Source: an uncultured Dehalococcoidia bacterium (GTDB lineage Bacteria; Chloroflexota; Dehalococcoidia; Lucifugimonadales; CATQGZ01). From it: 64,000 bases of DNA. Under the pieces are notes generated by a model. The model was not told where the DNA came from and did not search any database. It worked only from the letters and a program-made list of their open reading frames with translations. The DNA lies in assembly GCA_958295685.1 (NCBI GenBank), contig OY282365.1, positions 1,488,001 through 1,552,000 of the forward strand, written 5' to 3'. The translations under genes were made by a program, and so were the position numbers. Position 1 is the stretch's first letter. The number at the start of each line of letters is the position of its first letter. This document shows positions 27,509-36,739 of the stretch, piece by piece.

Positions 27509-28243
27509 TCACCGCGTCGCTTTAACGAATACCAGGAAGTACGAGTGGTTCTTCCTGGCGTGGACCTGCTTCTTTAGTCTGGTCACCACAGGCTTGTTGG
27601 AACGCACTACGACAAACAGGTCCTTCGTGTAGAAGCCCATGGACTCGTAGTCGTTGATGATCTCCACGTGCGTGAGACATTGCTTGTTTGCGCTTACTTC
27701 ATCCTGACACTTGACTATCAGGACACCGTCGGTTCTGAGAACGCGATACGCCTCGCGTCCCGCTTCGCGATAGAGTTCAGCCACGGCAGCATGCCACTTT
27801 GAACGGCCCGGTCGTTCGTCGCCATTCGAGTAGTGTTCTCGAAATGTCGAGTGGCTGCCCCCTCCGGCCTTCTGACCTGGATGATCTCTGTAGAACCCCT
27901 CCATGTAGGGCGGATCGAGCACCACACAATCGATTTCGCTGGCAGCGTAAGGCAATTCCCGGCAGTCCACGCCCATGGAAATGTCAGTGGCCCTGACGTC
28001 ATAGCGGCCTTCAGTCACCTTCTGCCAGAAAACACCCTTCCCCCATGTTACGTCGGCCACAGTTGCACCTTCTGGAACATGAAGACGAAGGATTTTGGCG
28101 AACACGTCCGCGTTCCCGCCCACGTGGGCGGACACGATTACGTCGCTCGTGGATACGCCGCCCTGTACTCGCCGGCCGCCTCTGCGTTCCGATGGCAACG
28201 CCATCTGAAGTTGGGAAGCCGTCCCAGATAGTTCGTCCGTCAT
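27509..28243 (-). CDS. DNA methyltransferase (DPPY type)
   Basis: A 244-residue protein. The AdoMet loop region reads VADVTWGKGVFW, with an acidic ATDIS strand after it. The catalytic motif is VVLDPPYMEG, which fits N6-adenine or N4-cytosine methylation. A late strand (GVLIVKCQDE) completes the Rossmann-like core. It is convergent with the HTH-endonuclease, and I take the two as a restriction-modification pair. The ribosome site GAGGA lies directly before ATG 28243, closer than usual. Confidence 0.85.
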   Translation of the reverse strand: MTDELSGTASQLQMALPSERRGGRRVQGGVSTSDVIVSAHVGGNADVFAKILRLHVPEGATVADVTWGKGVFWQKVTEGRYDVRATDISMGVDCRELPYAASEIDCVVLDPPYMEGFYRDHPGQKAGGGSHSTFREHYSNGDERPGRSKWHAAVAELYREAGREAYRVLRTDGVLIVKCQDEVSANKQCLTHVEIINDYESMGFYTKDLFVVVRSNKPVVTRLKKQVHARKNHSYFLVFVKATR

Positions 28244-28330
28244 TCCTCTATTCCAATGAAAGGGATTGTCTGATCGACGCTGTGAGTGAATCCTACACTA
28301 GAGATGCCGTGCATGGTAGCCAGCCGACCC

Positions 28331-30703
28331 CTACCGCTCCGTCTCGACTCTGAGGGTTTGGCCGTCGGTGACGACCTCGACCGTGCCGTGCCGGCTCGTG
28401 AGGAAGAGCCGCTCGGCGGGAACGTGGGCCGACAGGGCGGCCAGAGCCTCGGGGTGCGGATGGCCGAACCGGTTGCCCTCGCCGACGGAGATGACCGCGG
28501 CCGCAGGGCTGACGGCTTCCAGGAACGCCCTCGACGAGGAGGTGCGGCTGCCGTGGTGCGCCACCTTGAGCACGTCGCTGTCCAGGGCCGCCCCTCGGTC
28601 GACGAGGACGCCCTCCGCCTCGGAGGACGAGTCTCCCGTCAGCAGGAAGCTGACCTCTCCGTAGACCAGCCTGAGCACGACCGAGGCATCGTTGAGGCCA
28701 ACCGCTGCCGAGCTCGGCAGATCCTCCGGCGGCCCGAGCACCTCTATGGAGACCCCGCTGTCCAGCCACACCACTGTCCCGGGATAGGCCGGGACGACCT
28801 CGGCGTCCTCCAGCCTCACCGCCTCCCGCCAGGCAAGATACGGCGCTCCGTCGTGGTCCACCTCCCTCTCCAGGATCGTCTCCACGTCATACCTCCGAAT
28901 CACCTCGATCAGGCCGTTGACGTGGTCACTGTGGGCGTGAGTCAGCGCCACCACGTCGACGGTCCGGTCCATGAAGGGCACGCGGCCGCCCAGGAATCGC
29001 ACCAGGTCCAGAGGCTCAGGCCCGCCGTCGACCACCACCCGGCGGCCTCCGGGGGTCTCTATCAGGACGGCGTCTCCCTGGCCAACGTCTATGAACGACA
29101 CGTGGAGTCTTCCGTCCGGTCCGGTCGCCGCGGCCAGCCAGACGAGAGAGGCCGCGGCGACCGCCGCAGCGAGGGCCCAGGGCAACGCCGAGGCGCGGCC
29201 CCGCAGCGCCCCGACCGCTCCCCGAGGCTCGTCCAGGCCGGCCTCTGGGACAGGTCTGGCCGCCGACCTGATGGCTGCGGCAGCGAGAACGGCGTAGTAG
29301 GCCCACACGAGCAGAGGCGCGACCGGGCCGGTGTCGAGCGACGCCCCCGGCAGTCTCGAAACCGCGCCCACCACAGAGATGACGTAGGACAGGGCCAGCC
29401 AGGCCAGCCAGCCGAAAGGCTCCGCTACCGCCCCGCCCGCGAGGCCAGCGAGACCTGCCAGAGCGCTGGTGACAAGGGCGATGGGCACCGCGGGCAGCGC
29501 TGCCAGGGTGGTGGGCAGGCCGACGAGGGAGACACGCTCGAAGTTGAGCATGATCAGAGGCAGGGTGGCGGCGGTGGCCGCGAGAGTCATGGCTGCCGAA
29601 TGAGCCGCTCCGTCCAGAAGTGGAGCGGTCCAGGAGCCGCGCCGCGACTGTTCGCCGTAGAGCCGTCGAAGCCTGTCCGCGATCGAATCGGCCATCAGGG
29701 CGATCCCCGCCATTGCCGCAAAGCTGAGCTGGAATGAGAGGCTCCAGAGAACGCCGGGAGTGACGGCAGCCATCAGCGCGGCGGCGAACCCCAGCGCAGG
29801 CAATACGCTCCGAGGCCGACCGAAGAAGAGCGCGGCCAGGTAGACGCTGCCCATGATGGCGGCCCTGACGACCGATGGCGACATGCCGGAGAGCAGGGCA
29901 TAGAGCCAGAGCATGAGCAGCGGCAGCGCGAGATAGAGGTGTCGGCGGCGGCCCAGCAGCCAGGCGCTGAGACCAAGGGCCAGGGCGAGCACGACGCTGA
30001 CGTGAAGCCCTGATATCGCCAGCAGGTGCGCCGTTCCGGTCGCCCTGAAGTCTTCTGCCACCTCCTCGGGGAGGCCGCCGCGGAGGCCGAGCAGCAGGGC
30101 TTGTCCGAGCGACGCCTCGGGCTCGGGAACATTCTCGGCCAGAGAGTCCGCCAGATTCAGGCGTATCCTGTGCAGCGTCCGGGTGAACACGTGGCCCCTG
30201 TCCTCGCCGAGGAGCGTCACGTCCGGAAACGCCATCATCGAGCCGTCCAGCACGCCCTCCAGTTCCACCAGATCGCCGTATCGGAAGTACGGCCGGTCGC
30301 GGGATGCCGCGAGCTCGGGAGACGGGCGAGCTATCACCAGAAGGTCGCCGGATGCCTCCTGCGGCTCGCCGGCGTGCGACAGGCTCTCGACTCGAACAGG
30401 GAACCTGAATGCCGTCCCCGCGTGCTCAGAATCGTCAATCACCAGACCCCGCGCCACCACTGCGCCCGCGCCCTGGTAGGAGGCGGGGAGAGGCTCCTCC
30501 AATCCCGCGCCTGCGCGAAACATGCCAAGGAACAGCAGCGCCGCAAGCACGGCGGGCATGGCGGAGCGGCGCCCCAGCCTCAGCCATACGGCGAGCAGCA
30601 GCGCCGACAGAGCGCACAGCGCTAGGGCCGCGCCGCCAGGGTATGCGTGGGACGCAAGATATATCCCGGCAACCCAGGCGCCGGACATGGCAAGCAGCTT
30701 CAT
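28331..30703 (-). CDS. comEC: DNA internalisation protein ComEC/Rec2
   Basis: A 790-residue polytopic membrane protein. N-terminal membrane segments and a DUF4131 region come first. The Competence domain (LLGLRGGLPEEVAEDFRATGTAHLLAISGLHVSV) and several membrane helices follow to about residue 500. A C-terminal metallo-beta-lactamase domain with LTHAHSDHVNGL and a later HHGS motif probably degrades one DNA strand. ComEC forms the inner-membrane channel for transforming DNA. It directly follows comEA, the DNA receptor. Confidence 0.95.
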   Translation of the reverse strand: MKLLAMSGAWVAGIYLASHAYPGGAALALCALSALLLAVWLRLGRRSAMPAVLAALLFLGMFRAGAGLEEPLPASYQGAGAVVARGLVIDDSEHAGTAFRFPVRVESLSHAGEPQEASGDLLVIARPSPELAASRDRPYFRYGDLVELEGVLDGSMMAFPDVTLLGEDRGHVFTRTLHRIRLNLADSLAENVPEPEASLGQALLLGLRGGLPEEVAEDFRATGTAHLLAISGLHVSVVLALALGLSAWLLGRRRHLYLALPLLMLWLYALLSGMSPSVVRAAIMGSVYLAALFFGRPRSVLPALGFAAALMAAVTPGVLWSLSFQLSFAAMAGIALMADSIADRLRRLYGEQSRRGSWTAPLLDGAAHSAAMTLAATAATLPLIMLNFERVSLVGLPTTLAALPAVPIALVTSALAGLAGLAGGAVAEPFGWLAWLALSYVISVVGAVSRLPGASLDTGPVAPLLVWAYYAVLAAAAIRSAARPVPEAGLDEPRGAVGALRGRASALPWALAAAVAAASLVWLAAATGPDGRLHVSFIDVGQGDAVLIETPGGRRVVVDGGPEPLDLVRFLGGRVPFMDRTVDVVALTHAHSDHVNGLIEVIRRYDVETILEREVDHDGAPYLAWREAVRLEDAEVVPAYPGTVVWLDSGVSIEVLGPPEDLPSSAAVGLNDASVVLRLVYGEVSFLLTGDSSSEAEGVLVDRGAALDSDVLKVAHHGSRTSSSRAFLEAVSPAAAVISVGEGNRFGHPHPEALAALSAHVPAERLFLTSRHGTVEVVTDGQTLRVETER

Positions 30704-30712
30704 GAGACGGCC

Positions 30713-31321
30713 TCAGCGGACCTCGATCAGGTCCCGGATGGCGTCAAGGGTACGCGGTCCAATGCCGCCAACGTCGAGCAGCTCATCCACCCTCTCGAAT
30801 GGGCCGTTTGCGTCTCGGTACGCGATGATGTCCCGGGCCCTGACCGCGCCGACCTGCGGGAGCGCCTCGAGCTCATCGGCGGATGCCGCGTTGACGTCGA
30901 GCTTCGATCCACCGGCCGCCTCCTGACGGACAGCCGCAGGAGGCACCGCCTCGCCCATACGAGGAACGTGCCGGTGGTCCTCGTCCTCGACGCGCTCCGC
31001 GAGGTTCACGGCGGCCAAGTTGGCGTCCGGGGAGGCGCCGCCGGCGGCCTCGACGGCATCGGCCAGCCGCGCGCCTTCAGCGACCTGGTAGACGCCGGGC
31101 CGGTTGACCGCGCCTGTTATGTATACCCTGACGTCAGACGGAGGAGTCGCCGTCGGCAGCACGACCTCGACCGCTCCCGGAGAGGGGTCGCGCAGCAACA
31201 CTACGGCCACCCCAGCGGCTGCGGCCACGACCGCAAGAGCAAGAACCGCCTGGGAGAGGAGACGGAGCGACGGGCGAGGAAGGCCCACAGTGAGACGGAA
31301 TATAGATTCGCCGAGGGACAC
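30713..31321 (-). CDS. comEA: ComEA-type DNA-binding competence protein
   Basis: About 202 residues from GTG 31321: one N-terminal membrane anchor (AVLALAVVAAAAGVAVVLL), an SLBB-like domain (VRVYITGAVNRPGVYQVAEGARLADAVEAAGG) and two helix-hairpin-helix motifs at the C-terminus (VNAASADELEALPQVGAVRARDIIAYRD, LLDVGGIGPRTLDAI). It binds incoming DNA outside the membrane and passes it to ComEC. I prefer GTG 31321 because GAGGGTGG lies upstream and the 30 residues of a longer frame look non-coding. It is 9 bp from comEC. Confidence 0.92.
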   Translation of the reverse strand: MSLGESIFRLTVGLPRPSLRLLSQAVLALAVVAAAAGVAVVLLRDPSPGAVEVVLPTATPPSDVRVYITGAVNRPGVYQVAEGARLADAVEAAGGASPDANLAAVNLAERVEDEDHRHVPRMGEAVPPAAVRQEAAGGSKLDVNAASADELEALPQVGAVRARDIIAYRDANGPFERVDELLDVGGIGPRTLDAIRDLIEVR

Positions 31322-31437
31322 TGTCAACCACCCTCGCCCGGCGCGCGGCCTCCCGCGAACAGCCCGCCCCGTACATCGACCAAGTGTCGGACAGCGGCGG
31401 CATCCGCACACGACGACGTGAGGGCAGGCAGCAGATT

Positions 31438-31470
31438 GTCTGAATCAGGATTCTCAGGATTGGAGGATGG
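31438..31470. repeat. Lone fragment of the A-element flank
   Basis: GTCTGAATCAGGATTCTCAGGATTGG matches the outer flank of the A-type elements at 23153, 42350 and 54858, but no promoter or array is attached here. Confidence 0.6.
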
Positions 31471-31507
31471 CTCAGCTACGGGACGCTGTAAATGTGACAC
31501 TCTCGGC

Positions 31508-31795
31508 AGAAACCGTTCAGACTCTGTGAGACCCGAAGGGGTCTTCCCCTTGACAACAGCGAACTCCTGTACTACATTATTCACATGGAATCAGCCCACC
31601 CAGCAACAGCCCTGAAGACCTGTCCCACAATTGTCCCAGAACTGCTCCGGTTCTGTTCCACATCTGTTCCACAAGTGCCCCACATTTGTTCCACGAAATC
31701 GAACCCTCAGCTACGAGATGGGACAAAATGGGACAGTTTGGGACAGTTTTCAGCAAAACCGCAGGCCGCGACCTCATGAAGTCTGAACAGTTACC
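31508..31795 (+). repeat. Leaderless-promoter repeat-array element, copy B1
   Basis: Bounded by inverted ends: CCGTTCAGAC at the left (31513-31522) and GTCTGAACAGTTACC at the right (31781-31795). Inside are -35 TTGACA (31550-31555), 17 bp, -10 TACATT (31573-31578), 6 bp and ATG 31585. Conserved bases GAATCAGCCCACCCAGCAAC follow, then an array of TGTTCCACA / TGTCCCACA units, CAGCTACGAGATG, and a reversed set of GGGACA cores. The aminotransferase gene begins about 70 bp later on the same strand. Confidence 0.8.
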
Positions 31796-31809
31796 CATCC
31801 GGCAAGTCG

Positions 31810-31840
31810 TTGACAAATGAGAACCCTCTGTCCGTATAAT
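31810..31840 (+). promoter_or_regulatory. Promoter of the class V aminotransferase gene
   Basis: TTGACA (31810-31815) and TATAAT (31835-31840). The spacing of 19 bp is slightly long. AAGGA 8 bp before ATG 31864 serves as the ribosome site. Confidence 0.6.
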
Positions 31841-31863
31841 CTTGCGTGGAAAGGATGGATGCC

Positions 31864-33066
31864 ATGACAAGACCCGCCGTACCTCCGTCGAGGATGCCCG
31901 CGGTGCCCCCTCGCATCCTCTTGGGCCCCGGCCCGAGCGCCGCGCATCCCCGTGTGCTGCAGGCCATGATGTCCCACGTGATCGGCTATCTGGACCCCGA
32001 CTTCCTGCTGATCATAGACGAGGTCTCCGACCTGCTGAGGCGGGTCTTCCGGACCGACGAGAACCTCACGCTGGCCCTGTCCGGGACCGGCTCCGCAGGA
32101 ATGGAGGCGGGCCTGTCCAGCCTGCTGGAACCCGGAGACACGGTCGTGATCTGCGCCAGCGGATTCTTCTCCGACCGCATGATCGACATGGCCGAGAGAC
32201 TGGATGCCGACGTTGTGGCGCTGAGGTCCGAGTGGGGCCGGCCGTTTCCCGCCGAGATGCTAGCGGACGAATTGAAGAGGCGCGAGTCGGTCAAGCTCGT
32301 CACCGCCATCCATGCCGAGACGTCCACGGGCATAAGTCAGCCCATGGACGACCTTGCAAGGCTTGCCAGAGAGCACGACGCCCTCTTCATGGTGGACGCG
32401 GTCACCTCGCTCGGGGGGAACGAGGTCGCCGTGGACCGCTGGGGCGCGGACTACTGCTACTCCGCCACGCAGAAGTGCCTGGCCTGTCCCCCAGGACTCT
32501 CGCCCGTGGCGCTCAGCCCCCGCGCGCACGAGGCGGTCAAGTCGCGCAAGAACAAGCCGTCCTCGTGGTACCTGGACCTCGCGCTGATCGCCAACTACTG
32601 GGGTTTCGACCACGTCTACCATCACACCGCGCCCGTCAGCCTGATCCTAGCGCTCAGGGAAGGACTGCGCATCGTATTGGAAGAGGGCTTGGAGCAGAGG
32701 TTCGAGCGGCACCGCCGCAACGCGGCGGCGCTGAGGGCGGGCCTCGAGGCGCTCGGCCTCGACCTCGTGTCCCCGGAGGGATACCGGCTCGACCAGATAA
32801 CCCCCTTCTGGGTCCCCGAAGGCGTGGACGAGGCCGCAGTCAGACAGATCCTCCTGCGAGAGCACGGCATAGAGGTCGGCCGGGGCCTCGGACAATTCGC
32901 CGGCAGGGTGATACGCGTCGGCCTGATGGGAGAGTCCAGCAGGCCCGAGTACGTGCTCGCTCTCATGGCCGCCTTGGAGAAGATACTGCCACGCCTCGGA
33001 TACGAGACCGCGCACGGAGCCGGCGTCAGCGCCGCGAGCGGCGCGCTGTCGGACTCGGCCACCTAG
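31864..33066 (+). CDS. Class V PLP aminotransferase (alanine-glyoxylate type)
   Basis: About 400 residues. The fold-type I pattern is clear: LLGPGPSAAHPRVLQAM at the start, SGTGSAGMEA for cofactor phosphate binding, HAETSTG, DAVTSLGG with the ring-stacking Asp, and YSATQKCLACPPGL holding the PLP lysine. This suits alanine/serine-glyoxylate or related aminotransferases; the substrate cannot be told by eye. ATG 31864 has the best ribosome site; GTG 31846 and ATG 31855 are upstream options. The RAM-domain gene follows with its own promoter. Confidence 0.92.
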   Translation: MTRPAVPPSRMPAVPPRILLGPGPSAAHPRVLQAMMSHVIGYLDPDFLLIIDEVSDLLRRVFRTDENLTLALSGTGSAGMEAGLSSLLEPGDTVVICASGFFSDRMIDMAERLDADVVALRSEWGRPFPAEMLADELKRRESVKLVTAIHAETSTGISQPMDDLARLAREHDALFMVDAVTSLGGNEVAVDRWGADYCYSATQKCLACPPGLSPVALSPRAHEAVKSRKNKPSSWYLDLALIANYWGFDHVYHHTAPVSLILALREGLRIVLEEGLEQRFERHRRNAAALRAGLEALGLDLVSPEGYRLDQITPFWVPEGVDEAAVRQILLREHGIEVGRGLGQFAGRVIRVGLMGESSRPEYVLALMAALEKILPRLGYETAHGAGVSAASGALSDSAT

Positions 33067-33084
33067 CATCGCCACTCCGAAGCG

Positions 33085-33113
33085 TTGACATGCCGTTCGG
33101 CTGTCCGTAGAAT
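33085..33113 (+). promoter_or_regulatory. Promoter of the RAM-domain gene
   Basis: TTGACA (33085-33090), 17 bp, TAGAAT (33108-33113), followed by GGAGG about 9 bp before ATG 33158. Confidence 0.65.
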
Positions 33114-33157
33114 CCGAACAGGCACAGTGACTGGCGACACCCTGTGGAGGTCTGTGG

Positions 33158-33397
33158 ATGTCAACCAAGGCTTACATACTCATAGAGACGGACGTTGGCA
33201 AGTCGCGTGACGTGGCCGGGGCGCTCAGGGTCCTCGATGGCGTGGTCACCGTAGACGCCGTCACCGGACCCTACGACATCATCACGGTGATCGAGGCGCC
33301 GGACCTCAACTCGGTCGGCGACAAGGTGACCAGCCAGATACACACCATCAACGGCATCGCGCGGACGGTAACCTGCCTGTCGATCGGCGGCCCGTAG
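33158..33397 (+). CDS. Stand-alone Lrp/AsnC ligand-binding (RAM) domain protein
   Basis: A 79-residue protein that is all RAM domain: KAYILIETDVGKSRDVAGALRVLDGVVTVDAVTGPYDIITVIEA. There is no helix-turn-helix. Proteins of this kind form amino-acid-binding oligomers and may modulate full-length Lrp regulators or enzymes. The gene sits between an aminotransferase and acyl-CoA dehydrogenases, which fits amino-acid sensing, but no target is evident. Confidence 0.9.
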   Translation: MSTKAYILIETDVGKSRDVAGALRVLDGVVTVDAVTGPYDIITVIEAPDLNSVGDKVTSQIHTINGIARTVTCLSIGGP

Positions 33398-33492
33398 CAG
33401 ACCTGCCGCACAGACCGGCGCGGGCAGCCGTGATGACGGCGTGCCCGCCGAGCATCCCGCGCCCACCCCACCGGCGATTCTAGGAGAGTGCG

Positions 33493-34665
33493 TTGGACTT
33501 CCGATTCAGCGAGGAGGACGAGGCCTTTCGTCGAGAGGTCGTCGACTTCGTCGAAGCGGAACTCCCCTGGGACTGGCGCAACCACGAGGTCGACTCCGAG
33601 GAACCCGACGGACTGAAACTGGTTCGAGCGTTCAAGAAGAAGCTGGCCGACAAGGGGTGGCTCACGAGGGCGTGGCCCAGAGAGTACGGAGGCCAGGAGG
33701 CCTCCCACATGCAGCAGCTCATCTTCGGGGTGGAGATGTCCTACAGGGGCATCCCCGTCGACGATGGCGGCGTCTCCATGGTCGGGCCCACCATCATGAT
33801 GAGCGGCACCGAGGCGCAGAAGCGCTTCTTCCTGCCGAAGATCTCGCGCGCCGAGATCGACTGGTGCCAGGGATACTCGGAGCCCGACGCCGGGTCCGAC
33901 CTGGCATCCGTGCAGACGCGGGCGGTCGAGGACGGCGACGACTTCGTCCTCAACGGCTCCAAGATATGGAACGGCGCCCACTCAGGCGCCGGATGGATGT
34001 TCATGCTCGTCCGCACGGACCCCGACGCCCCGAAGCACAGGGGCATCAGCTTCCTCGTCGCCGAGATGAACGTCCCCGGCGTCAAGATCGAGAGAATCCC
34101 CTGCATGTGGGGCGCCGACCGCAGCCTCGTCACCTTCGAGGGCGCCCGTGTCCCCAAGAGCGGCCTCATCGGTGAAAAGAACATGGGCTGGTACGTCGGC
34201 GCCACGCTGCTCGACCTGGAACGGTCGGGCGCGAACTACTCCGCCCGCGCCCTGAGGCTCCTTGAAGACTTGGTCGACTTCTGCAAGGAGAACGTCAGAG
34301 ACGGACGACTCCTCTCCGACAACCCCCTAGTGAGGTCGCGGCTCGCCCGCGCAGCCGTCGACATAGAGGCCGCCCGGCTCGTCGCCTACAACGTGGCCTC
34401 CATGCAGAGCAAGGGGCAGATACCCAACAAGGAGGCGTCCATATCGAAGCTGGTAGGCTCCGAAACCCTGCTGACGGTCTACGGGCTGGGTATGCAGATC
34501 CTCGGCATGTACGGTCAGCTGGACCCGGAGTCCAAGTGGGCCCCACTGCGCGGCAGGTTTGAAAAAGGGTACATGATGGTCGGCGCGAACACCGTCGCCG
34601 CCGGCACGTCGGAGATACAGCGCAACATCATAGCAACGCGCGGTCTCGGACTGCCCAGAGGATAG
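33493..34665 (+). CDS. Acyl-CoA dehydrogenase 1
   Basis: A 390-residue flavoprotein of the acyl-CoA dehydrogenase family. It starts DFRFSEEDEAFRREV. FAD/substrate motifs are YSEPDAGSDLASVQTRA, then GSKIWNGAHSGAGW, and the C-terminal ANTVAAGTSEIQRNIIATRGLGLPR. It oxidises an acyl-CoA to the enoyl-CoA. Together with the next gene and two MaoC hydratases it forms a compact fatty-acid or side-chain beta-oxidation operon. The start is TTG 33493 after GGAGAG. Confidence 0.92.
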   Translation: MDFRFSEEDEAFRREVVDFVEAELPWDWRNHEVDSEEPDGLKLVRAFKKKLADKGWLTRAWPREYGGQEASHMQQLIFGVEMSYRGIPVDDGGVSMVGPTIMMSGTEAQKRFFLPKISRAEIDWCQGYSEPDAGSDLASVQTRAVEDGDDFVLNGSKIWNGAHSGAGWMFMLVRTDPDAPKHRGISFLVAEMNVPGVKIERIPCMWGADRSLVTFEGARVPKSGLIGEKNMGWYVGATLLDLERSGANYSARALRLLEDLVDFCKENVRDGRLLSDNPLVRSRLARAAVDIEAARLVAYNVASMQSKGQIPNKEASISKLVGSETLLTVYGLGMQILGMYGQLDPESKWAPLRGRFEKGYMMVGANTVAAGTSEIQRNIIATRGLGLPRG

Positions 34666-34675
34666 GACTGAAGGT

Positions 34676-35800
34676 ATGGACCTGGGACTGAACGAAGCCC
34701 AGCAGATGCTCAAGACCAGCGCGAGGGACTTCCTCGAGGCCGAGTGCCCCGACACCTTCGTGCGCGAAATGGAGGAGGACGAGCGCGGCTTTACGCCCGA
34801 GCTCTGGCAGAAGATCGCCGACCAGGGCTGGCTCGGCCTGGTCATCCCGGAGCAGTACGGCGGCGTCGGCCTCTCGTTCTTCGACCTGACCGTCCTCCTG
34901 GAGGAGACCGGCGCCGCGATGCTCCCCGGCCCCTTCTTCCCGACCGTCGTCCTGGGAAGCATGTCGATCATGGAGGCGGGCAGCGAGGAGCAGAAGCGGG
35001 CTCTCCTTCCCGGCATTGCCGATGGACACTCGATAGTGACGATGGCCCTGCTGGAACCCACCGCAAGCTGGCGGCCCGAGGGCGTGGAGGCCACGGCCGT
35101 TCCCGAAGACGGCGGCTATATCCTCAACGGCACCAAGCTCTTCGTGCCCTGCGCCCACGTGTCCGACCGCATCATCGTGGCGGCGCGGACCGGAGACGCC
35201 CCGCGCGACGTCACCCTCTTCCTGGCTCCCCGAAACGCGGATGGCATGACTCAGACCCTCCTCAAGACCATCGCCTCGGACCGCCAGTCCGAGCTCGTGC
35301 TGACCGACGTCCGCGTCCCCGCGTCCGACGTGCTCGGAGAGGTCGGCAGGGGCTGGGAGACCGTAGAGAAGGTGATCGCCTGGGGCGCGGCGGCCAAGTG
35401 CGCCGAGATGGTCGGCGGCGCGCAGAGGGTGCTGGACATGACCGTCGAGTATGCCAAGCAGCGTGTGCAGTTCGGCCGCCCCATCGGCGCCTTCCAGGCC
35501 GTCCAGCACCACTGCGCCAACATGGCCAGCGACGTCGAGAGCTGCCGCTACATCGCCGCCCAGGCCGCGTGGAAGCTCTCGGAGGGCGAGGCCGCCCGCC
35601 AGGAGGCGGCGATGGCCAAGGCGTGGGTCAGCGACGCCTACCGCAGGGTCTGCGCCACCGGCCACCAGGTACACGGCGCCATCGGCTTCACCAAAGAGCA
35701 CAACATGCAGCTATACTCCCGCAGGGCGAAGGAGGCCGAGCTCGCCTTCGGCGACGCCGACTTCCACCTCGAGACCGTCTCCCAGGGTATCGAACTCTAG
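34676..35800 (+). CDS. Acyl-CoA dehydrogenase 2
   Basis: A 374-residue acyl-CoA dehydrogenase family protein, diverged from its neighbour. It has MDLGLNEAQQMLKTSARDFLEAECPD, the middle strand FFPTVVLGSMSI and the C-terminal VHGAIGFTKEHNMQLYSRRAKEAELAFG. Adjacent unequal pairs like this often form hetero-oligomers, as in sterol or side-chain degrading dehydrogenases. It begins 10 bp after the stop of the first. Substrate unknown. Confidence 0.9.
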   Translation: MDLGLNEAQQMLKTSARDFLEAECPDTFVREMEEDERGFTPELWQKIADQGWLGLVIPEQYGGVGLSFFDLTVLLEETGAAMLPGPFFPTVVLGSMSIMEAGSEEQKRALLPGIADGHSIVTMALLEPTASWRPEGVEATAVPEDGGYILNGTKLFVPCAHVSDRIIVAARTGDAPRDVTLFLAPRNADGMTQTLLKTIASDRQSELVLTDVRVPASDVLGEVGRGWETVEKVIAWGAAAKCAEMVGGAQRVLDMTVEYAKQRVQFGRPIGAFQAVQHHCANMASDVESCRYIAAQAAWKLSEGEAARQEAAMAKAWVSDAYRRVCATGHQVHGAIGFTKEHNMQLYSRRAKEAELAFGDADFHLETVSQGIEL

Positions 35801-35818
35801 CAGGCCGAGAGTCGAAAG

Positions 35819-36286
35819 ATGGCCGATTCCATAATCACCCCCGAGATGCGCGGCGCCATAGGCGTCGAGTCCGTGCCGGTCACACAGGAGATCGAGAAGG
35901 GCGCGATCATCCGGTTCGCGCAGGCCATAGGCGACCCGAACCCGCTCTTTACCGACGAAGCGGCCGCGAGAAGGAGCCGGTACGGGGGAATCATCGCGCC
36001 CCCGACCTTCCTGAGATCGATAATCGCGGGGCCGCCGACCGTCGAGTTCGACATCCCCTACTCGGCGAACCTGGACGGGGGGAGCGAGTGGGAATACTTC
36101 GAGCCTGTGAGGCCCGGCGACCGCATCACTCACACAGTCCGCATCACGGACGTGTTCGAGCGCCAGGGGCGCCTGGGCAACATGCTCTTCGTCATCCGCG
36201 AAGGCCGCTACGTCAACCAGTTCGGTACGCTCGCAGCGCTGGAGCGGAACACCGGTATCAACTACGAGCCACAGGACGCGGGGTAG
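35819..36286 (+). CDS. MaoC-type hydratase, N-terminal-like half
   Basis: A 155-residue hot-dog protein of the MaoC_dehydrat_N type: RFAQAIGDPNPLFTDEAAARRSRYGGIIAPPTFLRSI, then WEYFEPVRPGDRITHTVRI. It is 3 bp before a second, shorter MaoC gene. The two probably pair as the split halves of an enoyl-CoA hydratase that acts after the dehydrogenases. Confidence 0.88.
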   Translation: MADSIITPEMRGAIGVESVPVTQEIEKGAIIRFAQAIGDPNPLFTDEAAARRSRYGGIIAPPTFLRSIIAGPPTVEFDIPYSANLDGGSEWEYFEPVRPGDRITHTVRITDVFERQGRLGNMLFVIREGRYVNQFGTLAALERNTGINYEPQDAG

Positions 36287-36289
36287 CAG

Positions 36290-36724
36290 ATGTCAGACCA
36301 GATATACTTCGAGGACGTGCGGCCGGGGGCGGAGCTCCCGACGCTGCGAAAGGACCCGACCACGCAGCAGCTCGTCATGTACGCGGGGGCGTCGGGCGAC
36401 TTCTACCAGATCCACTACGATCAGGGCTTCGCCCAGGCCAACGGCCTGCCTGACGTAATCCTGCACGGCGCGTTGAAGAACGCCTTCTTGGGCCAGCTCG
36501 TCACCGACTGGATCGGCGAGATGGGAACCCTCAAGCGGCTGACCGTCCAGTACCGCGGCATGGACGTCCCAGGCGCTCCCGTCTTCTGCAAGGGCATCGT
36601 GAAGAAGGCCGCCGTCCAGGACGGCCAGGGCGTCGTCGAGTGCGACGTCTGGCTCGAGAACAGCGAGGGCCGGAAGACCACCCCCGGCAGCGCCGTCGTC
36701 TCCCTGCCGCTCCGGTCGAGGTGA
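36290..36724 (+). CDS. MaoC-type hydratase, C-terminal-like half
   Basis: A 144-residue hot-dog protein with the hydratase signature YAGASGDFYQIHYDQGFAQANGLPDVILHG, in which Asp and His form the usual catalytic pair. It then has the strand LKRLTVQYRGMDVPG. With its upstream partner it would hydrate enoyl-CoA made by the acyl-CoA dehydrogenases. Confidence 0.9.
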   Translation: MSDQIYFEDVRPGAELPTLRKDPTTQQLVMYAGASGDFYQIHYDQGFAQANGLPDVILHGALKNAFLGQLVTDWIGEMGTLKRLTVQYRGMDVPGAPVFCKGIVKKAAVQDGQGVVECDVWLENSEGRKTTPGSAVVSLPLRSR

Positions 36725-36739
36725 GGCGGAGCGTACCGG

